Positions 46,301 to 58,600 of a stretch of DNA of 64,000 nt are shown one piece after another; positions within the stretch are counted from its first letter, which is position 1, and each line of letters begins with the position of its first letter. The notes below the pieces were generated by a model. It was not told the origin of the DNA. It searched no databases and saw only the letters and a program-made list of their open reading frames with translations. The position numbers and the translations under genes are program-made. Origin of the DNA: Flammula alnicola (lineage: Eukaryota > Basidiomycota > Agaricomycetes > Agaricales > Strophariaceae); assembly GCA_015499995.1 (NCBI GenBank), contig JADNRV010000001.1:372001-436000 (forward strand), given 5' to 3'.

Positions 46301-49293
46301 CCCAGTGAGAAATATTTTACAAATTGAGGACATCGAATGACCTTTCTTAGGTTCCAGGCAGGTTTGATGGATGCTCTAAATGCAGAAATTGCCTTGGGCA
46401 CCGTAGCAAACGTTCGAGACGCTGTACAATGGCTTGGATATACATATCTGTTTGTTAGGATGCGCATGAACCCTTTTATTTACGGTACGCCTACCGGAGG
46501 TCTCTAATCGACGTCTCACCTGACCTGAAATCCTGTAGGCATATCCCGTGAAGCCCTTGTAGACGATCCTCAATTAGGCGGCAAACGAAAGGAATTGATC
46601 TCCCTCGCATCTCAAAAACTTGCAGCAAGCAAAATGATCGCATACGATCCTGAACACGGCCACTTTCAGATTACGGAACTAGGCAGAATTGCAGCCAAGT
46701 ACTACATCCGCCACACGTCCATTGAGATCTTCAACAAAGAGCTCAGGCCGAGGATGTCCGAAGCTGATGTTTTGGCAGTGCTCAGTATGAGTACAGAGGT
46801 ACCACTGTTTCATCGGTTCGTCATCCAATATTACTTACTGATTAATATTTTTCAGTTCGACCAAATCCAAATACGTGAATCGGAGATCAAAGAGCTTGAG
46901 CAGATCATGGAACGCGTTCCTTGTGAAGTCAAAGTAATATATCTTGCCGCTTTACGCGTTTGCGTTATCTGATCGATGATTGCCATCAGGGTGGCACAGA
47001 TACAAGTGCCGGTAAAGTTAACATCCTTCTGCAAGGATATATATCCAGAGAGATGGTTGATGACTTTGCCCTGGTTTCCGACATGGCATATGTTGCCCAG
47101 AATGGCGGCCGAATCGTACGAGCGCTTCTCGAAATAGTGATCAGCAAAAAGTGGGCTAATGTCACGGCTGTTCTAATGGCCATGAGCAAATCCATCGAAT
47201 CACGACTTTGGCCCTTTGATCACCCTCTCAGACAGTTCAATATCAAACCAGAAACACTCTTCTCGCTAGAAAAATGGGCGGATGAGTGGTCTGTATCTCA
47301 ATTGGCAAAGATGGACGCCGCTAGCTTGGGAAAACTTGTCCACTTGAATGAAATCCACGGACTCGCCATTCTCAATGCAGCGAAGCAGTTTCCTACTGTG
47401 CAAATTACCTACGCGTTGCGACCTATCGCAGCCAACGTTTTAAGGGTCTCTCTAGGAATCAGCCGCGCTTTCGAATGGAACGCTAAAATCCACGGTACAA
47501 GCGAACCGTTTTGGATTTGGATAGAGGATCAAGATATGACAACCATTCTACAACTTTCTCATATCGTCTTCCATCAAACAATGAATACACTGGAAGTGGA
47601 TTTCTTCATCCCTATTCCAAATGGTCAAGTGCCTTCATTTGTTACAATACGGTCAATATCAGACCGTTGGGTCGGCGCCGAGGATACGATCACCATATCA
47701 CTGGACGCTCTTATAATGCCATCTGCCTCAGAACCGCATACCCCCGTACTCAACCTCCCATTCCTCAATATTGCAGAAATCCAGCCTCACGTGTTAAAAG
47801 ATCTGTTTTCTCGACGGCTGCATACTCTTAATACCCTTCAAACGCAGACATACTGGAACTTCGTGCATACCCGGCGGAACTCTTTGTTTTGCGCACCTGC
47901 AGGAAGTGGTAAATCGACACTCGCGCAGATGGCAATTTGGTACGTTATTCATTTCCACTATACTGATCTTACCTAATCTGTTGACATAAGGACAACTATA
48001 TTGAAAGCAACAGAAGGTTGGGTACTCGTCGTAACGCCGACTAAAGTGGCCGCCCTCGAGATGGTGTCAGAACTTCGCCATGCCTCAACGATCATTGGCG
48101 TTCTCCTCGAATTCAGCGGCGATAACCAACGCATCTTTTCTCATCCCAAGTCCCGAGCTATTCGCGTTGTATCTGCAGAGCAATTATTCCAAGCCTTTTC
48201 CAACAGAAAGGCAGCGCCAAGCGTAAAGAACCTTCATCTGGTTATATGCGATGGACTTGAACAACTCGACCCCACTTACGAGCTTGCCGTCTCGTTACTA
48301 CGTCTCAATCAACAGTCCTATCCCACACGTTTCGTCGGCATTTCTGCATCCCTCAACGATGCCTCCGACTTAGCAAAATGGCTAGACGTTGAGTATTCCG
48401 CAGTGAATAGCTTCCGTCCTCAAGATCGTGACCAGTCCCTCGTGACCTTACGGCAAACGTTCTCAATACCCTACTCTGCTTCCCTATTTAAAGCAATGGC
48501 AAAGCCGGCCCATCTTGCTATACAAAACTCTCCTCGAGGATCTTCCGCAATAATTTTTGTTCCATCTCGTGGACAATGTCGATCAATTGCTTTGGATCTC
48601 ATCACCCGTTGCACATTGGAGATGTTAACAGGTCGAGGATATATCCCCGATGAGATTTCAGACGAATTTATTGGGGATTATTGCGCTCGCCTTCAAGATA
48701 AGACTCTGCTCGACTTCGTGCTGAAGGGTGTTGGCTTCTTCCACTCCGGGATTCCCAAACCAGATCGCATCTTGATGTTGGAAATGTTTGCAGAAGGCAT
48801 TATTCGGGTTCTCATTGTTCCGAAAGACTCATGTTGGAGTGTGCCCGCGCGGGCTGCAGTCGTTATCGTCATGGGCACGCAGTATGTTCACGTCGAAGAC
48901 CAAGGAGCGTTACGACAAATTCGAGATTACAGCTTGACCGAGCTCGTGCGGATGCAGAGTCGCGCCATTCAGCAGTCGGGCGCAGGGTATTTCCACCTCT
49001 TTTGTCAAGCAGAGTCTCTTGAAACCTACTCGAGATTCCTGGACGACGGACTCCCGTTAGAATCGCAGCTTCCTGAGAGCCAAATCCTCCGCAGCTGGGT
49101 TAAATCGATATATTCGGGAAACGCCGACAAACAGAACCTCGTGGATGCATTATCTTTCACGTTTTTATCTCAAAGAGTCGTCAGCAATCCGTCTTACTAC
49201 GGATTCATCAGCCGCGATAGGGGCGAGAACCTTTCTGCTATAGTGGACCAGGTATTAGACGAGATCCATAGGAAGACACAAATACTGCAATAA
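43305..49293 (+). CDS. SLH1: Slh1/ASCC3-type Ski2-like RNA helicase, lacking the second Sec63 unit
   Basis: Tandem-cassette helicase related to Slh1/ASCC3 (ribosome-quality-control trigger complex) and Brr2. Start [18 protein letters not shown]; an N-terminal helical part follows, then [18 protein letters not shown] and [11 protein letters not shown]. Cassette 1 is canonical: [63 protein letters not shown], then winged helix and a Sec63 domain ([35 protein letters not shown]). Cassette 2 has a Walker A ([15 protein letters not shown]) but motif II reads CDGLEQL and motif [10 protein letters not shown], so it is probably inactive. The protein ends at the winged helix ([14 protein letters not shown]... 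TQILQ), with no second Sec63 domain; the next gene's stop is only about 90 bp away. Roughly 1,600 residues versus about 2,000 for relatives. A single-base loss is inferred near 43670; exon 1 joining is uncertain. Confidence 0.88.
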
Positions 49294-49383
49294 AATAGTT
49301 CTAAGTACACACATGCGTTCTATACATTCCAGTGCGATCCAAGGCTGTATTTAAATAAGGAGAGAAGACGCAACATAGTACGC

Positions 49384-51324
49384 CTATTTGAGGTATTTCT
49401 TGAGCCCTTGCAAGCGCTCTGCAGCTGCATGAAGGGTGTCAACGTCTTTGCAGAACGCGAACCTAGCATATGCCTCTCCTATGTTCGCGTGTTCTTCGCA
49501 ATAAAACTGCGTGTCAAGTCATGTCAGTGTCGATTAAACGCAAAGAAGGTTTAGGGCAATACCTCGCTAACTGGAATGGAAGAGACTCCGATTTCGTTTG
49601 CAATAAACCAGCAGGCCCTGGACCAAGATCAGTTGAAAGATCAGTTGAAAGACCAAGACAACGGGGGCTAACCTGAAATCCCTTCCTCGCCCTATCACAC
49701 TCTCAGGGAAGGGATAATTCTCAGGGAAATCCACTCTTGAAATGTCCTATAGTGCATATAAGGTGGCTGAAAATACGGATACCAAGACTTTTCTGGTCTC
49801 ACCAATAGAATGAAATAGCTTCCCTCAGGCAGTGTATATTTTAATCCAAGATTATCAAAGGCTTGGCAGAGGATATCTCGTCTTTCCTGGTACTCTCCAA
49901 GCTGGATTTCGAAAAACTTCCTGTCGTTCGCTTGTTCCAAACCAGAAGCGGCCGCTTCCTGCAGCGGCGAATTGGTGCAGAAGACGATGCGCGTGCTTGC
50001 TGCCAACGTGGGTTGGATGATTGACTTGGGGCCGATGAGCCAGCCAATGCGCCATCCTGTAGCAGCGAACGCCTCTGCGATAAAAAAAGATAAGGCTTAA
50101 TGAGCACGCGGTTGGTAAACTGAATGGATGGTTCTTACTTCCAGCGGATCCTACGGTCACCGTACGATCCCACATGCCAGGCAAGTTCGCAATGCGGACA
50201 TGCTCCTTTCCATCAAAGACGAGGCAATCATACTGATGCGATAACATTTTTAACAGCACAAACGAAATAGAAAACAATGCTGCCATACCACCTCATCTGC
50301 CATCACGAGAAGATTAAACTCCTCTGCGATGGCAGCGATGCTCTCCAATTCAGATTTCGTGAAGACTTTTCCGACAGGGTTGTGAGGTGTGTTCACGATA
50401 ATCATTTTTGTCCGTGGTGACACTGCGCGTCTTCGGAGAAGAATTTGAGTGACGTGCTTACGGAATGATAAGATACAGCTGACATACCGGAGTTCCTCGA
50501 CATCAATAGTCCAATCGTTACTTGTCGGCTTTTCGAGAGCACCGAGGGTGGGTGCAACGGGACATAGACGGGCTTCCCGCCGTTAAATGTTACGGAGGGA
50601 AGATACTGGTCAAAGAAAGGCTCGAACATGATGACTTCATCCCTTGCTCAAGGAAGGCAGTGAAGACAGAGTATTGTCCTGAAAATAAAACAAGAGCGTC
50701 AGTTCCGTCGGAGAAACATAGGATTGATCGATTAAAGACCTTCATTCGCGCCGCTTGTCACCAAGATCTCCGATTCAACGTCTAGTTCTCTGTTCAATTG
50801 TGGGCCGTAGAAGGCCTTGATAGCCTCGCGGAGGCGAATGCGACCTCTCGGGTGAGAGTAATGATTTGGGGCGACAGTATTCAGGGCAGCTTCAGCAGAG
50901 TCCGTGATCCATTTTGGGGGGGCAAAGTTCATGTAGCCTTGTCCGAGATTGATACAATCTTGTGGCAAATTCACCGCACTATACAATTAAAAAAAGAAAG
51001 TAGAAGAGAGTGAATCATGTGTAGATAAGTGAAGACCCACCTGAAGATAGACCAGACATCAAGTGCGAGCGCCCTCCCCTCTTTCAAACGCGATGAGAAG
51101 GGCACAAGGTTGCTTCTGTCAGGGTTGGGTGCAATAGAGTGACCATTTGCTTTAGTTGCCATCGAGATCTTTGATGTGTATTTGGAAAGACGAGAGGTTC
51201 TGCAGAGCGGGGTTAGGGATCGATGTGCTTTTGAGAGCTGAGTTATTAACATAAAACACCGGCGAAGATGACGGGGCTGATAAAGGGAATTGCGCACAGG
51301 TTCGGACATCCGAGCCACCTCCAT
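49384..51324 (-). CDS. BNA3: Kynurenine--oxoglutarate aminotransferase type (Bna3-like)
   Basis: Class-I/II PLP aminotransferase converting kynurenine to kynurenic acid, with related cysteine-conjugate lyase relatives. From the downstream ATG: MATKANGHSIAPNPDRSNLV. Family motifs are INLGQGYMNFAPPKWITD, ILVTSGANEG, VIMFEPFFDQYLPS, IIVNTPHNPVGKVFTKSEL, LLVMADEVYDCLVFD and the PLP lysine in VTVGSAGKAFAATGWRIGW. Ends ERLQGLKKYLK. The frame is open in phase to MEVARMSEPVRNSLYQPRHL upstream, giving 54 extra residues rich in Arg/Ser/Leu and poor in acids, a credible mitochondrial presequence; the start at 51324 is therefore chosen, with 51162 as the cytosolic alternative. An intron interrupts the PLP-lysine codon. 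Convergent with SLH1. Confidence 0.92.
49627..49650. repeat. 12-bp tandem repeat (GATCAGTTGAAA x2) in a KAT intron
   Basis: Two perfect head-to-tail copies inside an intron of the kynurenine aminotransferase gene; GACCAAGA appears on both sides, so the duplication may be part of a longer imperfect pattern. Confidence 0.8.
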
Positions 51325-52598
51325 CGGACCACCTCGGTCTTAGCTCATTGTCATATGTATTTTAAGGAAACTTTCCTTAATAGTTGATTTCACACTACTC
51401 AGAGTACAGAACCGTCCGACAAGATAGCATTCTCTGAAGGGCCGGTGGCGGTGTCACTCTCCGCAAGCAACGCTCACCGTGGCCTCCGATTTTCGCACTT
51501 GTCTTTGTTTGCGACTTCATCGCACAGATCTTGAGGCAAGCTCGCTGCATACCACGTCCCACGAGGTGGATGACTCTTTTATATCAAAGAATGCAAGTCA
51601 GCATGGCCAGCTCCCAGCTCTGATCCACAAAGGAGCAGCATCACGTGCAGTTAGCCAATAGGGCCAACTGGGTTTCGAACCGTCCATCTCGGTCGAAGCT
51701 TGCTGCTTAATCCGCGCCTAATTGTCTGTCTTCTCCTTACTTATTGAATGCATGAACGACATTCGCATCACTGATCGTCGCAGACCTTGCTAATTGACTC
51801 GGATTTGACTCGTGCTGTCTGTCACCCTCGAGAAGTCGGATGATAAGCCCTGGCCATGCGTTCTGGCGTGTTCGTTAACTGGGTGCTCGATCGAGGTCGC
51901 CATTCTTGCCCCTTCCTGGTCTCTACTGGGGCCTTTTATCCGACAATAACATCCGTCATAGCCTCTGCATTTCTGGTTGACGTTAAACCAGCCAACACAT
52001 GCTGCATTATCTCGAATCTATTGCGATGGTCGTGGCATGTACTTATGCTACTACAGCAACCACAATATCTTCCTCAAGATACGCGACAATATGCCACCTG
52101 TACTATCCTATTCATGATGTTCTAATTACAGGTGCTATCTAATCCAATGTAGCACTTGCTGAACGACTGGCGAGTGCTTATCCCCTCCGAATCTCATCCG
52201 CAGGGAACCGAGCCTTCTCCGTTTCAGACCACACTTCCATTGGGGTGAAATTCGGTGCTACTTTGAATCCATGTCGACATCTTTGTCTCAATGCAGCAAA
52301 TCGAGCTTCCCAAAGCTGTATCACGTCGTCGTCTCTTATATGCCGTTGTTCCGAGTATCTTGAAATCATTGAGCCGGAGAGCTCATGTGTTGTCGAATCT
52401 TCGTCCAAAACATTGAAAACAAGCAACACACTTCTCGATCGGACATCTCAATGCCTCCATTAAGGATAGGCACCCCGTGGAGACTTGACGAAAACAGTGG
52501 TTTCGTTCCCTTGAATTTCGAATAAAGGAGCTCGATATGTGTGGTGGATTCAACGTCCTGAGTTGCCGTTCTCCTTTGCACTAGCTCGCCTTCTAGCC
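51325..52598. other. Divergent intergenic region KAT / ferric reductase (1.27 kb)
   Basis: No gene firmly supported. A CACGTG core is at 51642-51647. A minus-strand stretch at 52178-52581 has coding-like composition (for example ELSGSMISRYSEQRHIRDDD and QLWEARFAALRQRC), but it has no in-frame ATG for its full length and needs an internal frame change, so it is not called as a gene. Confidence 0.45.
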
Positions 52599-54939
52599 AT
52601 GATCGACACCTCAGTTCTGCTTCACCCCCGCTCCGTAACTACGACCCCCGCCCAACGACTGATCAGGAACCAAAAACAACTTGCCCATGTTAAACAGCTA
52701 TGGTACTTCCTCGCTAGCGTGTTATTCCTCCTTACCCTCGTTCGTGTAACTCGATATGTGTGGGCCAAATTGGCACCACCTCCAGAGCCACGCGACGTTA
52801 CAAGGAAAAGGCGACGAAGAAAAAAACACCCATTCCCCAGTCACCTCTTCTGCATTCCAGAGGGGTTGTCAGCGTTTTCTACGGGCTTCAGGATCGTCTT
52901 TTTCAGATGGAGTGTGCCAATTGGACCTGGGGCGATCGCCTCCATGTCTGAACTCACTTTCATTCTGCTCTACATCGCGGCCATGTTTGTCTGGCTTCTG
53001 GTCGACAGTGAGTTATTCTCTCTCATTCTAAACACTGGTCTAATTCATCTTCTCGAAGCACAAGACCTTGCGTCCTTCATGTACCAGGATCGTGCCGCAC
53101 TTATGGGGTCTTCTCAACTCCCGATAATTGTGGCACTGGCTGGTAAAAATAATGTCATATCATGTGTGTATCTCGTTTTCACTCCGAGGAATAATTTGTG
53201 GAGTATTGACGTATTACTCAGGGATGACTGGCATTGGACACGAAAAGGTGCACTTAATTTCTCAGAAAATACTCCGACCTCTGACAGGTCACTATAGCTC
53301 AATGTTTTGCATCGAGCTGCGGCCCGAACAAACTTTATATTCCTCTGGATTCATGGCCTAACACGTGTAGTTTCCGGGTGAGTTCGAAATTTTAATCATC
53401 GAAATGTATGCTAACTCTTTTAACTATATAGACTATCTGTGCAATCGGACCTCTCGCACGATTTCATGCGTGCAGGAGTCCTTGGACTCGCGGCTTTCAG
53501 CGTCGCAACCATTCTGTCTGTGAGGCCTATACGGCATGTCGCCTTCGAATTTTTCCTCGTGACGCATATTGTTCTCATCTTGTAAGCATATCGTGGTCGA
53601 ATCAGTAACACCTTATTCTTACACGTATCCATTTAGGATTTTTCTTGTCGCGGGATACTACCACGCGAAGGAATTCAAGTAAGATGACTTATCTCTAATA
53701 CTTCCGGGGTATTTTCAGAAGTTGACTTTCTTATTCATAGTTCTGGTGATTACATTTGGCCGGCGTTGCTAGTTTGGGCGTTTGATAGAGCTCTCCGATT
53801 GGGCAGACTTTTTTGGAACAACAAGATGTGGAGCCGTTCAGATTCTGGTGACGCTCTCGTCGAGCTTCTTTCCGAGGATACGATCCGCCTCACTTTGACT
53901 CGACGGATCTCTTGGACCCCTGGCCAACACGCATATGTCATCTTACCCACGATTAGCAACCTGCCATTCGAGGCTCATCCTTTCACGATTTCCAGCATCC
54001 CCGAAGACGGCAAGCAATGCGATGTAGTTTTCCTTATCCGTGGCAGAAGCGGTTTCACTCGAAAACTCCGAGAGCATGCCACCAAGGATCACGGTAGTAG
54101 GGTACCAGCCTTCCTCGACGGACCATATGGATGTCCGCCGGATTTGACTGCTTATACCACTTGTGTTCTGGTTGCAGGTTAGTTTATGTTTGATCACTTG
54201 ATACTTTAATGCCCTAATATTTGCGCAGGTGGATCAGGTATCTCGTACACACTGCCTCTCCTTTGAACCTCATTCGGTCAGTAATCGTTTTCACCTCGGC
54301 ACACATTGGACTTATGCACCATTTAAATTAGTGTCAACGCACGCGGGGGCAAATCTGCTGTCCGGAGGATAGTCTTCGTATGGGCTGTCCGTGACGCAGG
54401 TGAGTATATCATGATAACTATCATTTATCGAATTCCCGAGGTTGTTGACGATAAGGTGCTATGTTTAGTTCATGTCAAATGGATCTCCAAGACCTTAATA
54501 CAAGCTCTCAGCGCTACGACTGCGTCGTTGACTGTTGAACCGAGGATATACATCACAGGAAAAAATTATCCGATTCCCGAAGTCCCTGAACTTCCTGAGC
54601 GCGCCTCTATATCCTCATCGGGCGAGAAAGACGACGCCATCCACAGAATTGCCTGTCTACTCTTCGTTGAAGCTGATCCACGGTAGGCCAAGCATAAAGA
54701 AACTGCTCAACGATGAAATAGCATCATCCCTCGGTCCCATATCGGTTGATGGTGAGATTTTCTCGAAGCTTCGTTATTACGTCGAGCCTAATCGTTTGTT
54801 CTTAGTTTCCGGGCCGTCCAGCTTGGCGGACTCAATTCGCCGAGCTCTCATCTCTGATTCAGCCACCCCCGCAGCAGTATTGAAAGGTTCCCAGCCTGTT
54901 ACTCTCCACGTGGAGACTTTCGGAATGGTCAAGAAGTGA
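52599..54939 (+). CDS. Ferric/cupric reductase, transmembrane flavocytochrome b (FRE family)
   Basis: Plasma-membrane reductase passing electrons from NADPH through FAD and haem b to Fe(III) or Cu(II). Start MIDTSVLLHPRSVTTTP. Transmembrane segments visible: LWYFLASVLFLLTLVRV, SELTFILLYIAAMFVWLLV, MRAGVLGLAAFSVATILSV, FEFFLVTHIVLILIFLVAGY. Haem His candidates are in EKLNVLHRAAARTNFIFLWI (His, then HGLTRV) and THIVLI...YYH. FAD domain: WTPGQHAYVILP and FEAHPFTISSIP; NADPH domain: FLDGPYGCP and VLVAGGSGISYTLPLL. Ends LHVETFGMVKK. About 600 residues. One base is missing in a T-run near 54262; restoring it makes NLIR join VNARGGKSAVRR exactly across the next intron. Several introns; frame elsewhere intact. 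Confidence 0.93.
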
Positions 54940-55613
54940 TTTCCTTTATGGTGTGGTACTTTGGCTTTCCCTGCTGCCTGCTGCGGACCTCTTCAATCCG
55001 TGTCTCTTCCGCCTTTTTTGTTTTATCTTTCTTTAGATATCTGTACATATGCGTAACAGATGACTCCTACATGAATAGGGCTCTGTGTTTCCTTGATGTA
55101 TCGGTGTATTCTGAGAAGCTCCATTTAAAGTTGACTCCCATTCCATCCACTGGCACCGTAGTCAGTAGTACTGTAGACTGTAGTGGTGCGCACTGTCCAT
55201 CATTAGATTCTGTGTCTGTTCTATCGTGTATCTATGTCTCAACCCCAAGTCCTGGTTTCATTATCTTGCGGAAATTTATCGGATCCAACTGGAAGGAAGA
55301 TTTGAGTTGTTGGGTTACTTACCCTTATACAGAGGGTAGAGCTGGGGCAGAGATCGGGTAGAGAGTTGAATCAAGGTCGAATATTGAATTGAAAATAATT
55401 CCGCTGAATTTGGCGTGACAAGTCACGAGGACGCGCTTTCACGTGACCATGTGTCACGTAAATAGTGTACATACTAAGAGATACTCGCAAAAAGCGTCCG
55501 TCCGCCAGCATTAATATTGTCGTGCTTCCAGTACACACACGACCGGCATTCTCTAGGTCACACTCGAAGGGTGCCTCAAAAAAAATCTTCCATCGCCATT
55601 ACGAGGTACATCG
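54940..55613. other. Intergenic region ferric reductase / FYVE-RING gene
   Basis: Contains the ferric reductase 3' side and the promoter of the next plus-strand gene, with a TCACGTGA palindrome at 55439-55446. An open frame over 54936-55361 is hydrophobic and Cys-rich but unlike known genes. Confidence 0.5.
55439..55446. promoter_or_regulatory. TCACGTGA palindrome (E-box type)
   Basis: Third copy of the 8-bp palindrome in the window, about 170 bp upstream of the FYVE-RING gene's proposed start; a half-site-like GTCACGTAA follows within 15 bp. Confidence 0.4.
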
Positions 55614-58600
55614 ATGGCGAATTCCCCCCAACCTGGACAGTGGCTGACGAGGCCAGGTATGTATATTTTATCTCTTTAACTTCTGGCAGCGATTTGACTT
55701 ATATGCCACTCCAGACCTTTATCTTCGACTGTACCCTCAACTTCTGAAGCCTTTCCCACAAGCGACGCCCAAGAATGGCCAGCCCACTCGAGCGAATCCC
55801 AGAATGCCCATGGCGATGATTCGGATGATTCGGAGGAGGAATTTGTGTACCCAACGTCCGCTTCCAATTCGGAACACCCGGCCCACCTTTCTACCTTGCG
55901 TCAGACCCATCCATCACCGGCCCAACTAGAGTCACTTTATGCAGCTGCTTCTTCTGGAGACCTTGCCCTCTTGAAAAGGCTATTTAAGAGCGCTCTAGAG
56001 AATGCTGAAGTTGAGCCCTTTAGTCTTGCCAATGATGCATCGACACGGACTGGATTTACTGCATTACATGCCGCCGCGAGCAGAGGCCATTACGATATGA
56101 CTGTCTGGTGTAAGCACTCTTTCTTTTCATTGATACAGCCAGGAATTGATTGCCCACACAGTGGTTGAAGAATGCGGCGCTATGCCCGATTTAGAAGATA
56201 GGGAGGGCGAGGCAAGTCCTACTCAATCATGCTGTCGAGTTACAGAACTAACACGCGGAGAATAGACAGCATTGCATAAAGCAGCATTGAACGGACATAT
56301 GTCGATTGTCAGTTATCTGTTGCCAAATAAAGCTGATGTCCATGCCCGAGACGCCGATGGGTGGACTGCGCTCCATAACGCATGCTCCAAAGTGAGTTTT
56401 GTTTCGTAAGTTATCCCAATCATCCTTCTGAAATATTTCACGACAGGGTTATCTCGATATCGTCCGCTGGTTATGTGAAACTGGTGGCGCCGCATCAGTT
56501 ATTGATGGTGTCCGTGGGGTTGATATTCGAAGCAAAGATGGATGGACTCCCTTAAGTATGATTTCTCATTTCCAAGCTTCTTTCTAGTTACTGAGCTCCT
56601 TCTCGTAGTGAACGCATCTTCCAAAGGTCATTTACCCGTTGTTCTTTATTTGCTTACAAAACAATCAGCAAATCCTCTCATTCGCAATAAATGGGGCGAA
56701 ACCGCTTTCGACGCTGCTGCGGCAGTCTTCGAGGTTTGGATATGCGAGGTAAGTTCTATGATCAGCCCAATGCACTTTTCCCACCGCTTAACTCGCAATC
56801 CAGATTTTGCAGCAGGCTGAAGCCGAACGATGGCGTGGCACTACAACCCCGTACAACCCACTGCTCGTCCACACAACTATTCCACTAATATTGTATGAAA
56901 ATCAGCGGCTTGACACTCGCCTTAAAACAGTCGCCGTTTCCGGAGGCACCCTAAATTTTCTGCGTCTGGTTTGGGAAGACAGGGGCGCCGTTCTCCCTTT
57001 GAGTTGAAATTACCTCAACCAGATGCAGAGACAGGAGCCAAGGTCCTTCCAGCTTGGCGCAGTGGTGTTCAATTACCTCTTCGAGAAGCACCTGGATCCT
57101 CCCGAGACCCGCTACACCTGAACATCCTGCTCTTGAAGGAGTAGAGCGAAGTCATTTTTGGCTGTAAGATTTCTGAGCATCTTCAAGGACACATCTAAAC
57201 TAATTTTTTTTCCAGGTCAGATTGGACTCTCGACGTTACTCATCCAGCAGTTGACGCAGATGAAGGCTGGCAATATGCAAAGTCGTTTGACGATCCTGAT
57301 GATAAATGGACTGCCGAATTGCCAATTCAGCTCGAAAGGATCATGTCAAGCAATGGAATAGTTGCTGCAGGCTTTGGTGGTCCTTCGATTAGAACCAATT
57401 CTTTATCTTCAATACTCCAGGCCGAATTCAGCCTACTTGGGTCCGCCGCGACGTTGGGTTCGAATCATGCGACGAAGGTTGGATATTCCCCCTTGGCCTT
57501 CCTGGAACCAGACGGCGCGATGTATCATCTTGATTTTGAAGGCACTCTGATTCCGTATGTGGAGGATAGTCACGCCAACCCTCCAGATGGAGATGAAGGC
57601 CGAGAAATGGGCACCATGGCATCCACTTTCTTATCGTCAGCACAGGATTACGTTGCACGAGCGAGATATCTTGTCGGTAACCAACTCCAGGACCCGATGC
57701 AAATGGATCTTCCATGTCAGCAGTGGACGTCGTCGCGCGATAGCAAAAGTAGAACGGGCAACAATGGAGTTGAGGCAGGGAATCCTAGTGCGTGGTAATG
57801 ACCCATCCGATGCACCGCATATGATTCTTTTTCTGTATTCCAGAGGATGATGACCCGGACCGTAAAATACAAGCTGAAGTCTTGCTGAAGGCATATAGTC
57901 GGATCTGGAACGTCGCCGACTCTCCGCTAGCGCCCAAGGCTTGCTGATGTCTGATTATGGTAAATTTATTGGTTTGTTCGTGAGAGAAGTTGTCTCATCC
58001 TTATCGTCTTCAGGCGAATATCTTGATGCGAAGACGACAATGATAGTTCTGACGAAGAGTTCATTATCCGGTTCTTCGTCTCAAGATACGCGCAGATCGG
58101 CTTCGAGATCTTCCAGCTCTACCGATTATTTCAATCGACCAGGAGTGTCGCGTACCCCAGCCGATCTCACACCGCAGCTCACACAAGCACCCGACTTTCG
58201 CGTGCCGACTCATGAGGCTCCTCAGAAAGTCTTATCTCCTCGATGGACATCTCCGACACCTCATCAACTACATGCTCAGTGGGAAAGGGATGAAGCAGTT
58301 TCTCAGTGTCGAGATTGTCAACGCAGGTTTAACTTCTTAAACCGACGTGTACGTTCTTTCATCTGTCTTTGCTTGATCAAGCCGTTAATTTAATTCTTAT
58401 AGCATGTAAGTCATTATTCGACATGTTACGAGACAATTGTCTGAGTTGAGATAGCATTGCCGTAAATGCGGTCGTATATTCTGCGACAGATGCTCATCCT
58501 ATCGAGCGATACTTGATCCAGCCGATGTCATTATGATCCTATGTTTCCTGAGATGGCGGCACCCGCTGCCAGCCATAGGGTGTGCCAGTCTTGCTATGAA

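Noticed and set aside
51640..51730. tRNA-like sequence with a TTCGAA T-loop core
   Set aside because: The T-stem does not pair over 5 bp and no matching acceptor stem or anticodon arm could be built; the only convincing tRNA is tRNA-Tyr at 28803-28888.
52178..52581. Small minus-strand gene candidate beside the ferric reductase
   Set aside because: Composition is coding-like but the longest frame begins without an ATG and needs an internal frame change; too weak to call without transcripts.
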